A stretch of 64,000 nt of DNA, taken from assembly GCF_000328475.2 (NCBI RefSeq), contig NC_026485.1:186001-250000 (forward strand). Direction: 5' to 3'. Below the pieces are notes generated by a model. It did not search any database and was not told the origin of the DNA. It saw nothing but the letters and a program-made list of their open reading frames with translations. Shown here one piece after another: positions 14,031-26,504 of the stretch. This DNA is from Mycosarcoma maydis. Taxonomy: Eukaryota > Basidiomycota > Ustilaginomycetes > Ustilaginales. A program made the position numbers and the translations under genes. Each line of letters begins with the position of its first letter. Positions within the stretch are counted from its first letter, which is position 1.

Positions 14031-15465
14031 GCCCAGCTGTACGCATGAAATTGGTAACGACTTGTTATCGAAGTTGACCGCAGTTGGGATCACAGCACCA
14101 TTGTGACGTTGAGATATGCCTTGATGGCAGATCTCGGACGATGTGAACGCTATCTACCACAAAGATTTTGAAGGATGCAGCATATGCCAGAAGAGTAAAA
14201 TAACGTTTGGAACGATTGTAAAGCCGAGAAGCCCAGAAGAAAAGCAAGAAGCACAAAGGTGGAGGAGGAAACAATCGTGAATGTCCCGCGCGTGGGCCAC
14301 GCCCAGATCGGGACTGGTGAGATCGATCGGTTGTAACACATCGGGTGATGAAAATGAGTGCCACAAACGTGAAAGTTCATGGTTGCTTGTGGCGCCTGAT
14401 GACCCGTGAAAGGCGGATCCGTGGAAATCGTGAATGCACTCTGTGACTGGCAAAGTGTACCAACATCACCCACAACTGACACTCTTGAATAATTTGTGAT
14501 TCGAGATTGTGAATCGTAAATCAAATGGAAACTCAGAGGGGTTCAAGGTTGCTGTTTGGGTTTGTTTTGATGAAATTTCGAGCAAAGTTCTGTGTTCTGA
14601 GAAATTTGACAACTTTGCCGATCAACTTTACAAAAGAAGTAACAGTCGTGAGTGGAAGACGTGACTGTGTGGACGTGAAAGGTCTGATGTTCGACTTTCT
14701 TTTTACAAGCAATCACGAATCGTGAATAAACAGCGCAGCATGTGGTTCGAATTTTAGACTCGTGACTTGTGTGAGTGTTTCTTTCAAAGCCGCGAGTTGC
14801 ACTCACAGCTTAACAGGGTCCTGCCTGCCATAATCGTGAATCACGAATCTGGCTGCTATGTCAGTCACAGCGTGAGTTGCTAGATCAGCTCGGCATCTTG
14901 TTTGTGAAAGGCGAGAACACACCCTTAGCCTGCTGCTGCTGCTGCTGCTGCTGTTCCTTGCAGCTCACCTCTTTATCACACCGAGATCAAGTGGTGTTAA
15001 CATACTTTCACTGTTCGCTATCTCCTCCCATTCACCCGCTCTTCCCTTCAACACGCACCGATACGATACCCGTCGACCGACTTTACGACTGGGCACTTCG
15101 AATCTTCTTCGCAGCCTAGAGACTGCGACGTCACCCTGCTCCATCTCTTCTGCGACTCAGATACACGATAGTCATACAGTAGCATCGAGGCTGCAACCTA
15201 CCCTCCATACCGTTGGCCTGCCAAGTCCTTGAGCTCGACAAGTAAACTAGATCATTGCTTATCTGGAGACTGCGAAATATATACGCCTTCCTACGAAGCT
15301 TCCAACCACCTGTAGTATCGCTCTCCTCGATCATGTGGTTGCAAAGCTGAACGTCCACGCTGGCTTCACAACCTCGTCCAAAGGACCACAGCCCATGCCC
15401 TTTTGGGGAGGCATACAATCACAGCCAAATCGATCTTGACGGGCCTCCGAGTCCAGCTCTCCAAT
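14031..15465. promoter_or_regulatory. Divergent upstream region of cyclin L and J-protein genes
   Basis: 1.4 kb between divergent genes. It holds several CACGA-core elements (near 14425, 14496-14520, 14709-14728 and 14833-14850), a CTG/TGC microsatellite (14931-14953) and C/T-rich stretches around 15000-15130 typical of fungal promoters. I found no supported gene. Confidence 0.5.
14931..14953 (+). repeat. (TGC)n microsatellite
   Basis: Roughly eight uninterrupted TGC units in the putative promoter or 5' leader of the J-protein gene. A second, very similar tract lies upstream of the transporter gene at 20847. Confidence 0.85.
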
Positions 15466-16743
15466 ATGTCGTTCATATCGTCCATGTTCTATCGAGCTGC
15501 TGTTAGCGAGGAATCGCGACGAGCTCCGATCGGTAAAGTCAATCGCGCCCGACGGCCAGCACCTCATGGTGGCAGACCTGCTTCGGACAAATCGAAGGAC
15601 GCCGGCGACGTAGATGAAGATGCCAATCTTTTCGAGAGCACTGCGACAACTGCCGATGCCGATGCCGATACTTTCCAAGCCAAGGTTCAGGTCATTGAAG
15701 ACATCATCGAAGAGGACAATCTCTACAAGGTTCTTGGCATCAACAGGAATGCCAAGAACGAAGAGATTCGTCGTGCTTTCCTCACTAGAAGTCGATCTTG
15801 TCACCCGGACAAGTTCCCAGATTATCCCAACTCGACCATTGCTTTTCAGAAGCTCGCCTTTGCCTATGAGACACTGTCCAAACCCGCATCTCGTCAAGCA
15901 TACGATTTCTCCCCTCACACACATTCCATGTTCAACGGAAAGTCACCGCACGACGCTTTCGACGACGAATTTGGCGAAGCATTTGCAGATGCTACTCTCC
16001 AGGATGTACTCTTCACCGTATACGTTGAGTTCTTTGAGGGTGACTTTACGTCAGTCAAAGCTTTGCTCAAGGTTCTCGCCGACAGTGGCTTGGGCACTTA
16101 CAGTGACGCCAACATCAGCAGCATTGAGGCCAAATTCCGTGCACTCTCGCGCCTCATGCGCGCCACACGCAGATACTCGCGCGTCCTGCTCAACGAAATG
16201 TCGCGCCTCTACGAGATTCAGCAGGACCTACGAGGCCTCTCGTACTTTGACATTCCAGGTCGACTAAGGCTCACTCTGCAGCTTGCCCGAGTGACACTGA
16301 GTATCCCTTTGGCAATCGACCAGGCCATGCAGAATCCCGAAGACTATGACCGCAAGGAATTTGGGCAATGGTTTGAGGATATGCGTGCTCAATCAACAGA
16401 CTATAGCTCCAGCGAAGATGACGAGAACCGGCCAGATCACGGCTTTGGACTGCAGGCAGAGGCCGACACAGATACACCAGGATCCGATGAGCAAGCACGC
16501 ATGCGCTATGTGCGAGCTCGTGATGCGCGCATTGCGCGGCGAGCCGCCGAGCATCGCGACCCAGGCTCCAACAATGGTCCCGTTGGTGAGCAGGAGGCGG
16601 CGGCTCTGCCTCATCAAGAGACCAAAGAGCTGCGTGCTGGCTTTCTAGGGCCCACGACCACCGCTCTCTTTGCTGGCATGGTCAATCTACTCGAAGCAGG
16701 CGAAGGATGGATGGGCGGCAAGCCGGCTGCAACGTCACACTGA
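15466..16743 (+). CDS. J-domain (DnaJ/Hsp40) co-chaperone-like protein
   Basis: Unspliced gene of 425 residues from ATG 15466. The frame is open further upstream to an ATG at 15403 (446 residues), but the start at 15466 (MSFISSMFYRAAVSEE) looks more natural. A J domain lies at about residues 83-147 (NLYKVLGINRNAKNEEIRRA ... YETLSKPASRQAYD) with the Hsp70-stimulating HPD intact (SCHPDKFPDY). There is no Gly/Phe-rich region and no zinc-finger CxxCxGxG repeats, so it is not a type I DnaJ. A helical middle region follows (DVLFTVYVEFFEGDFTSVKA onward), then an acidic linker and a charged C-terminus. The expected role is delivering a client or site to an Hsp70; the client cannot be read from the sequence. 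No signal peptide is seen. Confidence 0.82.
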   Translation: MSFISSMFYRAAVSEESRRAPIGKVNRARRPAPHGGRPASDKSKDAGDVDEDANLFESTATTADADADTFQAKVQVIEDIIEEDNLYKVLGINRNAKNEEIRRAFLTRSRSCHPDKFPDYPNSTIAFQKLAFAYETLSKPASRQAYDFSPHTHSMFNGKSPHDAFDDEFGEAFADATLQDVLFTVYVEFFEGDFTSVKALLKVLADSGLGTYSDANISSIEAKFRALSRLMRATRRYSRVLLNEMSRLYEIQQDLRGLSYFDIPGRLRLTLQLARVTLSIPLAIDQAMQNPEDYDRKEFGQWFEDMRAQSTDYSSSEDDENRPDHGFGLQAEADTDTPGSDEQARMRYVRARDARIARRAAEHRDPGSNNGPVGEQEAAALPHQETKELRAGFLGPTTTALFAGMVNLLEAGEGWMGGKPAATSH

Positions 16744-17588
16744 TCTCAAGCCACTGGATCGTTCCATCAAGATTGCATCTTCTCTACAAGATACCCTGCT
16801 TCTTCTCACTGTTCTTTGACATAGGCCGCGGGCTCTTTGACCAAAGGTGATACAACAGCTCAATGTCCGTGGAAAAGTCCGTAATACCATGGAGCGTTTA
16901 TGTGCCTATACTTACCTTGATCATCAAGTTTTGTTGTTGTCGCTGTTGTGCAGGCTGTTGCTGTTGCTATTGCTGCCACTGCTGCGCATTCGCATGCGTG
17001 CAAGGGAAGAGAGAGAGGACCTCGCTTTCGGTGAATTAGCAAAGGTTTCATCGCAGAGGCCATGCAAGTTGGTCGCCTTGATGGCTAGTTTGAACCAAGT
17101 TGATTTTCCATCTTCGACAAATGTGTCGATTAGCAGCCACCATCCGCGGTACTTCAACTGTCTTCTTCTGCGTGAAAAAGAGCTTTTCTGCAATCTATAG
17201 TATAATGATACAAAGCTGCCGTGTGCCGTCAGTTGGAAGCGGGACTTGCCGTCTGTAAAGAAGCAGCGTCATCCCTGGTCCCCCAGAGGCAAAGTCACAG
17301 AGTGGCTGTTGGTATCCAACAGAAGGCGTTGTTTGTTTTGGGCAATTACATGCTCCAGTTTCGATCGTGTGATTTTGTGATTCTAAAATCTCCAAGCTTC
17401 TGAATTCACATTCGTGATTCACGGTTTGCCTGAGGTTTTGTGGGGTGCAGTCACGAGTTCCGGGATCCGGTTCAGAAAGAATCACGAATTGTACGTGTGT
17501 TAATCTAGAAGATGTGAACGCAACACAGTCCTCCCCCCCGTCTACCCACAGCTTCTGCACACACACACAGATCAAGAATGTCTGCAAC
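16744..17588. other. Intergenic region upstream of the cyclin K-like gene
   Basis: About 850 bp with the 3' end of the J-protein gene and the promoter of the following gene. It contains imperfect GTTGCTGTT repetition near 16930-16980 and a CACGA-core element near 17412. No supported reading frame. Confidence 0.5.
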
Positions 17589-18643
17589 ATGACAGGCGCT
17601 ACTGACACACGTCTATCGACGGTCCGGGTACCGGACGACCAATGGTTGTTTGCCAAATCCGACCTAGAGCTGACACCATCTGTGCTTCAGGGAGGATTGG
17701 ATCCGGTCGAAGAAAAGCAGCGGCGCTACAAGGGCGTCAACGCGATCTACAGAATGGCCGAGTACATGCGATTGCCACAGCACGTCATGAATACGGCTGC
17801 TATCTATTTGCATCGCTTCTACATGCGTAAACCACTCGAGTATGGACCAAGCAAGATCGGACACTCGCACTACGAGATTGCAGCCACCTGCGTTTTTCTG
17901 GCATGCAAAGTGGAGGAATCGCATCGAAAGCTCCTCAGCGTTATTGATGCAGCCATGGCATCCTTCGACAAGACGCCTTCAGGAAATCAACGCTGGGCGG
18001 AACGCACGTTCCGAGCCGATCCTTCCAGCAAGGTAAGACCTTTGCTTCGAACACGGGCCCTTTTGCGCTATGGCCTCACATATTGAACATTTCTACTATG
18101 TAACTTTGAATACCGCCAACAGGAGTTTGCTCGCTGGAGAGATATCATACTACTTTCGGAAGAGACGGTGCTCGAAACATTGTGTTTTGATTTGATTGTC
18201 GAACAACCGCACGAGATTCTAGTAAAAGCATGCAGTCGATTGAATGTCAATGCTGATGTGGTGCGCGTCGCATGGACCACTCTTAACGACAGGTAAGGAA
18301 CGGCAGCAACAGCAGTAGTGCCACGACCACCATAGAATCTGGCAGAAATGAGCGATTGCTGACAAAGTTGGTCCACTTGGCATTTCTGTATTGCAGCTTG
18401 AGAGACGCAATTTGCGTCATATTCGAGGCGCCTGTACTCGCTGCAGGAGCGTTCTATCGAGCGTGCCAACAATATCAGGTGGATCCGTCCAAGTTTGTGG
18501 CACAGTGGCCCAAAGATGCAGAAGATAGCCGGTGGACGTGGACCGACATTTTCGACGTTGATGAGGACGAAGCAGCCGAAGCAGCAGAAGCGATCCAAAA
18601 GGACGTGTACGATTTCAACGAGTCACAGGGGCAATCAGGATAG
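17589..18643 (+). CDS. Cyclin K/T-type transcriptional cyclin
   Basis: Three exons: 17589-18032, 18123-18292 and 18397-18643, with GTAAGA...ACAG (90 nt) and GTAAGG...TTGCAG (104 nt) introns, giving 286 residues. The N-terminus has the family signature of a Trp/Phe start (DDQWLFAKSDLELTPSVLQG) followed by RRYKGVNAIYRMAEYMRLPQ. The first cyclin box continues with MNTAAIYLHRFYMR and AATCVFLACKVEESHRKL. The second fold contains ETVLETLCFDLIVEQPHE, also family-like. By family such cyclins activate CDK9/CDK12/Ctk1-type kinases that phosphorylate the RNA polymerase II C-terminal domain. Whether it is the Ctk2, Pch1 or cyclin T counterpart cannot be settled by eye. The C-terminus is short and acidic (DVDEDEAAEAAEAIQ). 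Confidence 0.88.
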
Positions 18644-20843
18644 AACCACGGCTGAACCTGGCTGTAACTAGGCAAAGCTTTCAAGTTATCAGGCTGACTG
18701 ACATTAGGGTGCAATCGGCCGAATGACGGTGACCAAAGAATGACGGGGTACAAGTACAACAGGCATACCATTGCCCCTCAAGATGTGTCCGAGATGGGCG
18801 AGTTTCTTGCACAGAGGGGAAACGCACTCTGCACTGATCTAGCTTGTCCGTCGAAACCGAGCTCCATGGTGGCGCATCTGCAGCAAGTGCAGAGGGCTAC
18901 ATGGCCGGCTTCCATAAGCAGCACGGTGGACCCTGTCAAGACGACCAGGCGTCAACTGGCGAAATGATTTGGACATCGGCGTAGGCGTGACTATGCCAGC
19001 ACCGTTGCGGGCTCGGGATGCGCAATCAAGGTAATTTTGCCCTCGACTGAGGTAATTCCTTTTCATCTCAAGGTACGCAAGGAGCAATCCTGAGCGCGGA
19101 GGCTGGGGCACGCTCGGACTGGAGCGAATCTTGTTGTAAGAGCAAGAGTCGCGGCTTGTAGGTTGGTGTTCTCGTGAGGCCGAGCCGTAGGCTGCACGGA
19201 GAAAGAGCTATATGTGTTAGCGTTTTTGGACACCGAAGCGGCGGAGACGCGACCCGAAGTACGAAAGTGTTCGATCTTTCCTGCCCACCGAAACGAGACG
19301 AGCGCTTGTTGTGGCACGTTGATGAGCTTACATGTACAGTACGCTAACTTTAGCACATGGAACGAGTCGATCCTGTACCCGGAATGCGCCAAAATGAGTC
19401 GGAATAGGACGCGTTCTCGGCACGGCGAGGGGAGATGCGTCAGTAGCGTACACTACGCCGAGCGACGTGCATATACTGTATTGTGATTTTTGTTTTTGCA
19501 CAGAAGACGCTCTAATCACGAGCGAAAGAGTGCAATGAGACCGCCAAGTACAATGGTCAAGGTAGAGAGAAGAATGGGCAAGTCATGCCACGATGGATGC
19601 AGAATTTTATTAGGCTGTAGTGTGTCTTCTCAACAATCAAGCAGCGAATGGGGTGTTTCAACCACGTAGCACTTGTTCTGTCTCGTGTGCGAGACGTCTT
19701 GTTTTCTCCTTCTTCTTGGCTTTGCTTCTTTGGGAGATGAATGAGAATTTATTACTAACATACAGTATGTGTAGAGTTGATGGCTGTCGTGCTAGTTTTC
19801 AACAAAACGACTGGCCAGTAGGTTGGTGATCTGGCACTCGTCTTGCATCCCAAGGCTGAGCTGATGCTTGCGCTGTCACTGTTTGAGGGTTCCCAGACTT
19901 GTGCGGCGAGGCACAAGTGTGTTGATCATCGTGAAGTTCAGTTGTGAACACTATTTCTGTCCAACGGCTGTCAGCCAAGGATTGCGTGCCATCAGTCACA
20001 GTGTGGGCGCGAGAATTGAAATCGAGCAAGCGAAACCGACAAATTCGATACGGATCGGCCCGGCGAGCGAATAACGCTCCAGTCACGAGTGTGCCCAACG
20101 AATATGAATAATCGTGAATGTCTTGATCAATCTTCAGGTTCGATCTAGAAAATCGAGCGGAGCACCGAAAGGAGACGCCCATTTCACAGCAGTCGAATAG
20201 ACACGAGTTAGTTGGTCGTGAGTGTACGACAGAGTACAGTCGAACAATAGTTATACAGTGCGGGAAGCGAGAGCACGCACACGCGTGCAGTGCATGTATG
20301 CCGATCTAGATTTACAAGTGTCCGAAGTTCTGAGATTCGAGACGATTAGTTTTTTAAACAAGTTTGAACGCTGCCTCGTTACTCGTGACTGCGATGAAGC
20401 TGCAGCGCCAGCCAGATTCTGTTTATTGGACTCACGACTGCTCACCTCCGCGCTTGCCAATTCGAGTAGACTCACTCACGACTATAATCCCAAAGAAAAA
20501 CAGCAACAATCACGAATAATCGCTAATAATTTACATATGTGAATCGTGAATCGTGGAACGTGAACGTGGCTGTACAGGGCAGCGGAGCCTGTAGATTACT
20601 ATGGTGAACGTTATATCAGGGTGGAAGAGCACCCCGAAGCATTCGATCCCGCTTTTTCGTTTTTGATTTCTTGCTAGGTTACCTTTTTTATTATTTTCGT
20701 GGACGCACAGACTGTGAGAGCTGCCTCGGTCCGCATTCACAATTCCCATTTTGCGAATTTTCTTCAGCGCTTGCCTCACGCCTCTCTCTTGTGACGCTAA
20801 GCTGGGGTGTTGCACGCCGCACTTTCCCACGCTTTCAGAGACG

Positions 20844-20874
<31 letters not shown>

Positions 20875-21033
20875 CCTGATGGTTGGTCAGCTTTGGTTGT
20901 TGGCATTCGTGAATCATGTCAACATCACCAACACCGCCACCACCACCTCTGTCCCTCTCGCTCAGAGCCAACCATTCTTACTGTTTCATCAAGCATCATT
21001 GCAATCCACTTCCACTAGGTCATCACGTCCAAA
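18644..21033. other. 2.4-kb intergenic region without a supported gene
   Basis: Only short overlapping frames with no motif are present. It contains CACGA-core elements (near 20110 and 20530), AT-rich patches (20480-20540 and 20650-20700) and the TGC microsatellite of the transporter promoter. A non-coding transcript could exist here but nothing in the sequence shows it. Confidence 0.45.
20847..20873 (+). repeat. (TGC)9 microsatellite
   Basis: Nine perfect TGC units about 160 bp before the transporter start codon, probably in the promoter or 5' leader. Confidence 0.9.
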
Positions 21034-22202
21034 ATGTCCAAGGACCACACCTCGCTCCCAATGCAGAGCCTCTCAATCGATGAGAAGGCCGGTCACGACC
21101 CTATTACAGGCCATCGCACGCCTTCTGTGGGCACTCCCGGTCACAGTGGTTTGGGCGCACAACCCACCAACGGCATCCTTCCAGGCGGCGGCGCCAAGAG
21201 CGACAAAAAGAAGATGCACCCTGCCGTTATTATCGTCCTCTGGATCGCCCTCTCGAGCAGTGTCATCGTCTACAACAAGTAAGTAGCCAGCAAAGATTGA
21301 GTGCTGCTGTCTTGCTTCAATTTTCTTTCAAAGGAACGGACATTGCTGACCTCTACCCTCTGCCCTCTTGTATTTATAGATTCGTTCTTGACCCCAAGCA
21401 GCTCAACTTCCCCTTCCCCGTCTTCCTTACCACCTTCCACATGGCCTTTGCTACCGTCGGCACACGTCTGTTGGCGAGGTATACGCACCTTCTCGACGGT
21501 CTTGCCAACGTCGAGATGACCAATGAACGATGGATCAAAAACATTCTCCCCATCGGCGCCCTCTTCTCATGCTCGCTCATTTTCAGCAACATGGCGTATC
21601 TCACTCTCGGCGTCAGCTTCATCCAGATGCTCAAGGCTTTTACTCCTGTTGCTGTGCTGCTCATCTCGTTCGCCTTTGGCCTCAAGCAGCTCTCGGGCAC
21701 CCTTACCATGATCGTCGGATGCATTTCATTTGGTGTTGCGCTCGCTTCCTACGGTCAGGGTGACTTTGCCATGTCCGGTTTCATCTGCCAGGTGCTCGCC
21801 ATCGCTTTCGAGTCTTCGCGTCTCGTCATGATCCAGGTCCTCCTTCAGGGCCTCAAGATGGACCCTCTGGTCTCGCTCTACTACTTTGCACCCGTCTGCG
21901 CTGCTATCAACGCTTTGGTGCTCCCGTTTACCGAGGGCCTCGTTCCGTTCTTCCAGATCTCCAACTTGGGTCCCTTTGTGCTTTTCACCAACGCCGGTGT
22001 CGCCTTTGGTCTCAACATTGCCGCCGTCTTCCTCATCGGCGCCGCCAGCTCCTTGACGCTGACTCTCGCTGGTGTCATCAAGGACATCTTGCTCATCCTG
22101 GGCTCCATGCTTCTCCTCGGCGACACTGTTACTGGCCTCCAATTCTTCGGTTACGGCATTGCCCTTGCCGGTCTCGTTGCTTTCAAGACGCACAAGGGCT
22201 AA
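21034..22202 (+). CDS. TPT/DUF250-family membrane transporter (nucleotide-sugar/triose-phosphate translocator-like)
   Basis: Two exons, 21034-21278 and 21380-22202, separated by a 101-nt GTAAGT...TATAG intron, giving 355 residues. A hydrophilic N-terminus of about 60 residues is followed by roughly ten hydrophobic segments. The family signature crosses the splice site: VYNK|FVLDPKQLNFPFPVFLTTFH. Other hallmarks are SVSFIQMLKAFTPV-like (seen as GVSFIQMLKAFTPVAVLLIS) and GAASSLTLTLAGVIKDILLI near the C-terminus. Family members exchange phosphorylated C3-C6 compounds or nucleotide sugars in Golgi/ER or plastid membranes. The substrate of fungal members of this branch is mostly unassigned. No ER-retention signal was recognised; the protein ends FKTHKG. 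Confidence 0.9.
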
Positions 22203-22991
22203 ACACCCCACTCTTCCCTGCTCACACTTATTGTGACTGCTAGGCGGTTCTCATCTGCCACAATGGACGCTGCAATCTTGATCCCTTCTCTCTAGATGTC
22301 AAATTACGCCCCCACACTCTTTTGCTCCCTCGCTTCCTCGATCCATTTCTGTCAAGAGATGTACGATTCGCACGTATGCGGCTTGCTTTCCCCGGATTAA
22401 GGCAGATTAGCACCGCGTGTGCTTGCTGATCGCAACCACCAGCTCGGGTCCTGCATTCTCGTCTTCGCATAGACTTTTATTTTTGCCGTGTGCCACGTGC
22501 TCCGCTGTACTTTGTTAAATTCAACGCTTTCATAGTCACCTTCCAGGACCTTGCGCTTTTCTACTCATGACGATTCACTCGAGTCGACCAAGTTGAAGCA
22601 GATGAACCGGCGCAAGGCAGACGTGAGGGCGAGAAGCAGCGATCTTTGATCAAGATGCTCGTAGCTTGACACATTCAAGATTTGCCGTGTCAATCACGAA
22701 CGTTCTGACACACATGATTTACGATTGCACCCAAGACTGGGTCTGAGCTTCATTCCACTTTACGCGTCGAGGCGTTTTTTTTCCCAAGAGTCGCATACCC
22801 TTTGGCTGTTTTTTTTTTTTTTTTTTTTTTTTCAACTGATGATGGTGCATTCAGACCAACACTCGTGACTCACGACTCGTGGCACTGAAGAGCAACACCT
22901 TTCGCACTGGTGTTGCCACACACCATCGCTCGATCTTCTGACCTCAGCATAGCGGGATGCTTGTCGTGGATTCCGTAGCTCACCATATAGA
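22203..22991. other. Intergenic region upstream of the Chl1-like gene
   Basis: About 790 bp containing the 3' end of the transporter gene and the promoter of the helicase gene. It includes a 24-nt T tract (22809-22832) and an ACTCGTGACTCACGACTCGTGG element at about 22861-22880. No supported gene. Confidence 0.5.
22809..22832 (+). repeat. Poly(T) tract of 24 nt
   Basis: An uninterrupted run of T about 170 bp upstream of the helicase ATG. Poly(dA:dT) tracts commonly exclude nucleosomes in fungal promoters; that role here is inferred. Confidence 0.85.
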
Positions 22992-23002
22992 ATGACTCGA
23001 CG

Positions 23003-25896
23003 ATGCATCGTCAGAACGCTCTCAAGCTCGAAACCCCCGGAACCAGCAACGATTCCGAGCTTGCTTCGCGCCAGTTCCACTTTCCATATGCGGAGGCCTA
23101 CTCGATTCAGCTCGACTTGATGCGCAAAGTGTTCTCTACCATCGAAGACGGGAAAGTGGGTCTGTTCGAGAGTCCAACCGGCACAGGCAAGTCGCTTTCA
23201 CTCATTTGTGCTGCCTTCACATGGCTCAGGCAAAATGCACAAAGGCACACCATCGGCACAAGCACCAACGACGGCGAAACTCACGGCTCGAACCACGGCC
23301 CAGCAACGCAGCAAGAGCCCGACTGGGTCGTCAAGCACAAAAATGAACTCCGACGAAAGCAACATGAAGCATACGAGCTTGATCTCAAAGATCGCATTGC
23401 TGCTGCTCGCGCAAAGCAAGCCGCTCTCAAAAAAAGCCTCCAAGACGGTCAAGTTCTGCTCGATGCCCAAGCGAGGGTTGCTAAGCGGCAACGTCGCTCG
23501 GCTAACGACGACGATGATAAGGACTCGGATGACGACCTCCTGATAGATGAGAAAGAAGGTGCCAAGAGTGCGAGGACGCTCCAAATGGCCACCTACTCCA
23601 AGACTGCTTTGTCCGAAACGTCGGTCGAGATCGACTCGAGCCTCTCACCTGCTGTCCGCGCACTAATGCAGCAATATGAGCAAGCCAGCAGTCGAGGTCG
23701 TGAGGACGAAGATGAACCTGAAACACTGCCTCGTGTCATCTATGCCAGTCGAACGCATTCACAGCTCTCGCAATTTGTCGCTGAGTTGAAGAAGACCTCC
23801 TTTGGACAAGTCGATATCATCCATGCCGAAACACTACCGATTCGCACAATTCCTCTAGGAAGTCGCAAGCAGATGTGCATCAACGAAGACGTACAACGGA
23901 TTGGCCGAAACAAAGGCTCAGAAGCAATGAACGAACGATGTATCGAGCTGATAAAGGGAAAAACGGGCAAGACCAAATGTTCATCTCTACCTCCCTTTGA
24001 TCAGACCGGGCGTTCCCGGATTCTGGAGTTTCGCGACGCTGCCATGGCCGAGGTAGGTGACATCGAAGACCTTGTACAACTGGGAAAACAGACCAACACC
24101 TGTCCGTACTTCGCTGCGCGCAGCAGCGCCAAGCAAGCCGAGCTTATCACACTTCCGTACAACCTACTTCTCCAGAAGGATGCACGCAATGCACTTGGCA
24201 TCAGCCTCGAAGGATGCATCGTCTTGGTTGATGAGGCACACAATCTGATCGACACCATCCTCTCTACGCATTCGGTAACAATCGACTCGCAGCAGATCGC
24301 ACAGGCGTCCGAGCAAATCGATACGTATCTCGACAAGTTTGCATTGCGACTAAAGGGATCCAATGAGCAGAATCTGCGTAAGGTGCGCAAAGTACTGTCG
24401 AGCATGTCAGCCTTTTTCTCCAAGAAGGCTGCGGAGGGAAAGACGAATGCCGAGTTGGTCTTGTCAGCGGCCGACTTGGTGAGGAGTCTGACTGGTAATC
24501 TGGACCAGATCAACCTCGTAACGCTCGAGACGTGGCTAAAGGAAACGCAGATCGCAAGAAAGATCAGCGGGTACGCAGACAAGCACAGCAAGATGGCGGT
24601 GCAGCAGGCAGCGGCGTCAGTAAACCAACACAATGGCACTCGGACCAACAAGAGCAGACATCCGCCCAAGCTTCTACTCGAAAATGCATCACCCGATTCG
24701 ATACGCTCCGCAAGTCAAAGTGCCATCTCTAGCATGCATGCGATTGAGACTTTCATCCTTTCGCTCGCCAACCGGTCCGAAGACGGTCGAGTAGTGCTTA
24801 GCAGCGCGACCAATTCGGCAGGCGAGAACGTCGTGCGAGCCAAGTATCAGCTGCTCAACCCATCGCACGTTTTCAGATCGCTTGTCGACGAAGCACGCTC
24901 CGTGATCTTGGCTGGAGGAACGATGGAGCCCATGTCGGATTTCCGCCAACAATTGCTTCCCTTTGTACCACCGGATCGCCTCGTGACATTCTCGTGTGGT
25001 CACATTATACCCGCCAGCAACCTGATGGTCTCTGTCTTGTCTGCAAGTCCAAAAGGGCTTCCTTTCGAGTTCAAGTTTGACTCGCGCGACAATGTAGAGC
25101 TAATCGATGAACTCGGTCGCACGCTTGTCAATGTTTGCAACATCGTGCCCGCCGGATTGGTAGTGTTCGTCCCGTCCTATGCATTTCTCGACAAACTGAT
25201 GGCGAGGTGGAAAGATGCGGCGTCAGGAGGCTTGCTGCAGAGGCTAGGTAGCAAGAAGAAGATTTTCATCGAGCCAAAGACAACCATGGAAGTAGACAAG
25301 GTGTTGGGCGAGTATACGGCAGCCATTCGGGCCAAGGATGTCAAGACGGGAGTATCGAGTGGTGGTGCGATCATGTTTGCGGTCGTAGGTGCCAAGCTGT
25401 CGGAAGGAATCAACTTCTCAGACAACCTTGCCCGAGGCGTTGTCATGGTCGGTATGCCATTCGCCAATATGCACAGCCCGGAGCTAGCTGAGCGGATGAA
25501 GTATGTACGTGAACTGGCAATCAAGCACGAGTCGACTGCATGCGTTACAGCATCGCAAAAACCAAGCGACCCGGTAAGTCATAGAGTTGTTTTCTTCGGT
25601 TCTAGTCATTCTAGCAACGAGTATTGACAAAGTACATGTCTAACACGTTGCTGCCGCCACTCCAGGGCCACGAATTGTACATCAACCTCTGCATGAAGGC
25701 TGTCAACCAATCGATCGGTCGAGCAGTACGCCATCAGAACGACTTTGCAGCGCTCATCCTGCTCGATCGAAGGTACGCGCGGCCCGAGATCAAACAGCGT
25801 CTACCAGGATGGATCCGCGACCAAGTCACTGTAGCTGACCGGTTCGGCAGCATGGTCCAACAGACAGCCGCATTCTTCAAGAATCGCAAAAATTGA
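23003..25896 (+). CDS. CHL1: Chl1/DDX11-family iron-sulfur DNA helicase
   Basis: Two exons, 23003-25573 and 25666-25896, with a 92-nt GTAAGT...CCAG intron in phase 0, giving 933 residues. Walker A is ESPTGTGKSLSLICAAFTWL (about 56-75) and the DEAH box is VDEAHNLIDT (about 408). Motif VI, QSIGRAVRHQNDFA, lies in exon 2, so the splice is needed for a working enzyme. Four cysteines at about 292, 313, 326 and 367 (QMCINED, NERCIEL, TKCSSL, NTCPYF) fit the 4Fe-4S site of XPD/FANCJ/RTEL1/DDX11 helicases. The long insert between Walker A and the Fe-S site (HKNELRRKQHEAYELDLKDR) is typical of DDX11/Chl1. Known family role: 5'-3' helicase in sister-chromatid cohesion and replication-fork processing. 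An ATG at 22992 is in another frame. Confidence 0.93.
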
Positions 25897-26504
25897 TGCA
25901 CATCAATGCTACTATCTATCTCTTCGTTGTAGATCACCCTTTGCTTGTTTGTCCACGCTGTTTGAGGCTGAAGTCGCCTCGCGGCAGTGAACGAACGGTG
26001 GCGGCTTTCGATGACTTGTCGGGAATAGACATCAAAGCATGTTCGTTGACACAAAATTGCCCGCGAATTTCACCAGTGAGCCGTGCAAACATAGACCTGA
26101 CCTGCAAACGACTTTTGGAGTTGACGTACAGTACAGCACAGTACAGTGTCTGTGGAACAACCGTCAATGACACAGCCGTGCTGTCGAACGCAGTGTAAGA
26201 TGAACGGTGTGGTGCTGATCTACTGTCTATGCATCCGCAGAAGCCGAGTCACGAGTTGCGCACGATGCTGTGTGGAGGAAGTGAGTTTTTGTTATTTCGG
26301 GCGTCCGATTCCGAAAGCGCGTTTGGACGCGGCGTGGCGTGTCAGTGACCGTCAAATCCGAAGCGGCTCACCACAATCACGAATGCACATTTCGGTAGCT
26401 GACGTTTTGGCAGCGGGGACCCCACACTCTGTACAGCATTGCGTGTTGCAACCCCTCGATCCACATTCCATCTGCATCCTCATCATCACCACCCAGCAAT
26501 CTCG
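25897..26504. other. Intergenic region between Chl1-like and E2 genes
   Basis: About 600 bp. It contains GTACAGTACAGCACAGTACAGTG-type repetition near 26127-26150 and a CACGAGT element near 26250. No supported gene. Confidence 0.5.

Noticed and set aside
14746..14760. tRNA B-box-like GGTTCGAATTT
   Set aside because: No matching A-box, acceptor stem or cloverleaf could be built around it.
18740..19111. Small frames on both strands downstream of the cyclin K-like gene
   Set aside because: Short, mutually overlapping and without domain, signal peptide or codon bias like that of the neighbours.
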